Shown here: positions 62,706-64,000 of the stretch, piece after piece
Layout: each line of letters opens with the position of its first letter
Position numbering within the stretch: the stretch's first letter is position 1
DNA from: Microbacteriaceae bacterium VKM Ac-2855
Lineage (GTDB): Bacteria > Actinomycetota > Actinomycetes > Actinomycetales > Microbacteriaceae
Assembly: GCA_013204985.1 (NCBI GenBank)
Contig: JABMLG010000008.1
Span: 62,001-126,000 of the forward strand
Reading direction: 5' to 3'
Length of the DNA: 64,000 bases
The notes under the pieces: model-generated
The model's database searches: none
Seen by the model: the letters and a program-made list of their open reading frames with translations, nothing else
What the model was told of the DNA's origin: nothing
Made by a program: the position numbers and the translations under genes

Positions 62706-64000
62706 CTATTCGGCCGCGCTCATCACCGACACGTCGACCGCGTGGTCGGTGCGCCAGGTCCAGCCGGTGAGGTCGGCCCGGACGGCCGAGTCCTCGTTGG
62801 TCTGACCGATGAAGATGTTCGGCACCTGCTCGCCGAGCCAGTAGCTCTCCGCGGCGTTCCAGGCGACTCCGGCCTCATCGCTCAGCGGATCGGTGAACGC
62901 GGATCCGGCGGTGACCAGTTCCTGGAACGTCGGGTCCGACCAGCGGGCGTAGTTGGAGGAGGAACCGGGGGTCGTCAGCAGGCCGAGCATGTAGGGCGGC
63001 GAGAGGGTGACCGACTCGCTCTTGGAGAGCACGAGCTGCGTGGCGCCCGTTCCCGCCTTCTCCTGCAACTGCGTGGCGGGCACGGACTCCACGGTGATGT
63101 CGAAGCCCGCATCCGCGGCGGCGCTCGCAATGGCGACGGCGGAGTCGCTGAGCGTCTGGTCGTCGGAGGAGACGGACAACGTCAGCGGGATCGCGCTCGT
63201 GTAGCCCGCCGCCTCGAGGCTCGCCTTCGCCGCGGCGGGGTCGTACTCCCAATCGGGCAGGCCTTCGCCGTCGTAGCCGGGGGCGTCGCTGGGCAGCATG
63301 GTGTTGTTCTTCACCGCGCGGCCCTGGTACACGCCGTCGATGATCTGGTCGTAGTCGATCGCGAGGGCGAACGCCTTGCGCACGGCGAGGTCGGAGAACG
63401 GCTCCAGCGACGTGTTCAGGGAGAGCATCAGGTAGCCGTTGCGCGGCTTCGACGGCACCAGCACGTTCTCATCCGTCGCCAGGTCCTTCTGGTCGCTGGG
63501 CGAGAGTCCCAGCGCGATGTCCGCATCGCCCGACTTCAGCGCCTGCGCGCGGTTGCCGGCATCGGGCACCACCCGCTGGATGACGCGCGCGATCTCGGGC
63601 TCGCCGAGCGCGAAGTCCTCGTTCGCCGCGAAGACCATCTCGCTGCCGGGATCCACGCTCTCGACTCGGTACGGGCCGTAACCGAAGTCGTATCGCCCCG
63701 AGCTGAACTGCGTCGCCCAGGGGTCCTCCGCCGAGATGTTCTCCTTCAAGAAGTCGGCGTCGTAGATGCTGCCCGACGCTCCGGCGAGCACCGACAGCAC
63801 GGTGAAGCCGTAGGCCGCGTTGGACAGGGTGAGCTGCACCGTCGAGTCGTCGAGCGCCACGAACTGGTCGGCGCTGATGAGTCCGGGCTTGCCGATGTAG
63901 GGCAGGATGCTCGTCGTCGCCCCGAACTTGCGCTGGAAGGACCACACCACGTCGTCGGCGGTCAGCTCGTTGCCCTGTTCGCTCATCACGCCGTCGCGCA
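62706..64000 (-). CDS. Extracellular solute-binding protein of the second importer (N-terminus outside window)
   Basis: At least 431 residues of a family 5 receptor; the gene runs off the window on its 5' side, so signal peptide and lipobox are not seen. DDVVWSFQRKFGATTSILPY, ALAIDYDQIIDGVYQGRAVK and SDAPGYDGEGLPDWEYDPA match the same family as the first receptor. It delivers an unknown ligand to the permeases downstream. Confidence 0.9.
   Translation of the reverse strand, partial: RDGVMSEQGNELTADDVVWSFQRKFGATTSILPYIGKPGLISADQFVALDDSTVQLTLSNAAYGFTVLSVLAGASGSIYDADFLKENISAEDPWATQFSSGRYDFGYGPYRVESVDPGSEMVFAANEDFALGEPEIARVIQRVVPDAGNRAQALKSGDADIALGLSPSDQKDLATDENVLVPSKPRNGYLMLSLNTSLEPFSDLAVRKAFALAIDYDQIIDGVYQGRAVKNNTMLPSDAPGYDGEGLPDWEYDPAAAKASLEAAGYTSAIPLTLSVSSDDQTLSDSAVAIASAAADAGFDITVESVPATQLQEKAGTGATQLVLSKSESVTLSPPYMLGLLTTPGSSSNYARWSDPTFQELVTAGSAFTDPLSDEAGVAWNAAESYWLGEQVPNIFIGQTNEDSAVRADLTGWTWRTDHAVDVSVMSAAE

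Noticed and set aside
1-64000. tRNA, rRNA or replication origin
   Set aside because: Looked for cloverleaf-type T-loop sequences, rRNA-like stretches and DnaA-box clusters by eye; none was convincing. A tRNAscan or Rfam scan would be decisive.

Overview
The window is about 64 kb of high-GC DNA with tightly packed genes, frequent ATGA overlaps, GTG/TTG starts and actinobacterial protein families (Hsp20/HspR pair, HemD fused to a winged helix, KdpFABC-KdpDE, YnfA, DUF1003, DUF1206, GlsB/YmgE). It looks like the chromosome of a Gram-positive actinobacterium, most likely a Microbacteriaceae such as Microbacterium. Genus and species cannot be fixed from the sequence alone. No rRNA, tRNA or CRISPR array was seen.

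Layout. 1-8.1 kb: assimilatory nitrate/nitrite reduction. It holds the end of a molybdopterin nitrate reductase, an FAD/[2Fe-2S] electron-transfer partner, MoeA (molybdenum cofactor), NirB, and the siroheme genes SUMT and HemD-winged helix; no nirD lies next to nirB. 8.3-12.3 kb: Hsp20/HspR heat-shock pair, an unknown gene preceded by an 18-bp repeat ladder, VOC and flavodoxin genes, DUF1003, and two gene remnants fused at one junction. 12.6-16 kb: an MFS exporter and several small unknown genes. 16.2-24.1 kb: complete minus-strand kdp potassium operon in the order (27-aa peptide)-kdpF-kdpA-kdpB-kdpC-kdpD-kdpE, with a perfect 25-bp hairpin between kdpB and kdpC. 24.3-25.8 kb: an IS481-like element inside a palindromic chromosomal repeat. 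25.8-27.6 kb: YnfA-like protein and an orphan AAA ATPase flanked by a duplicated GntR promoter segment.

27.7-37.3 kb: GntR regulator, oligopeptide-type ABC importer (two ATPases, two permeases, lipoprotein receptor), a flavin-dependent monooxygenase of the NtaA/SnaA/DszA type and an MFS transporter, all on the plus strand. 56.3-64 kb holds a paralogous set: a second monooxygenase on the plus strand and a convergent minus-strand ABC importer whose receptor runs off the window end. The two sets suggest uptake followed by oxidative cleavage of small chelate-, sulfur- or peptide-like substrates; the substrates are unknown.

37.4-55.9 kb is a mosaic: APC permease, mercuric-reductase-like flavoprotein, DUF1206, PAP2 phosphatase, polyphosphate kinase 2, a TolB-like lipoprotein, MarR, NUDIX hydrolase, an ECF sigma factor with a membrane partner, MBL-fold hydrolase, CMD protein, NAD epimerase, MFS exporter and cupin. 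Interspersed are degraded genes (phosphatase/ArsC-like, SnoaL-like, FtsX-like, PPOX-like, DUF559). Palindromic intergenic elements recur at several sites; one of them is the target of the IS element.
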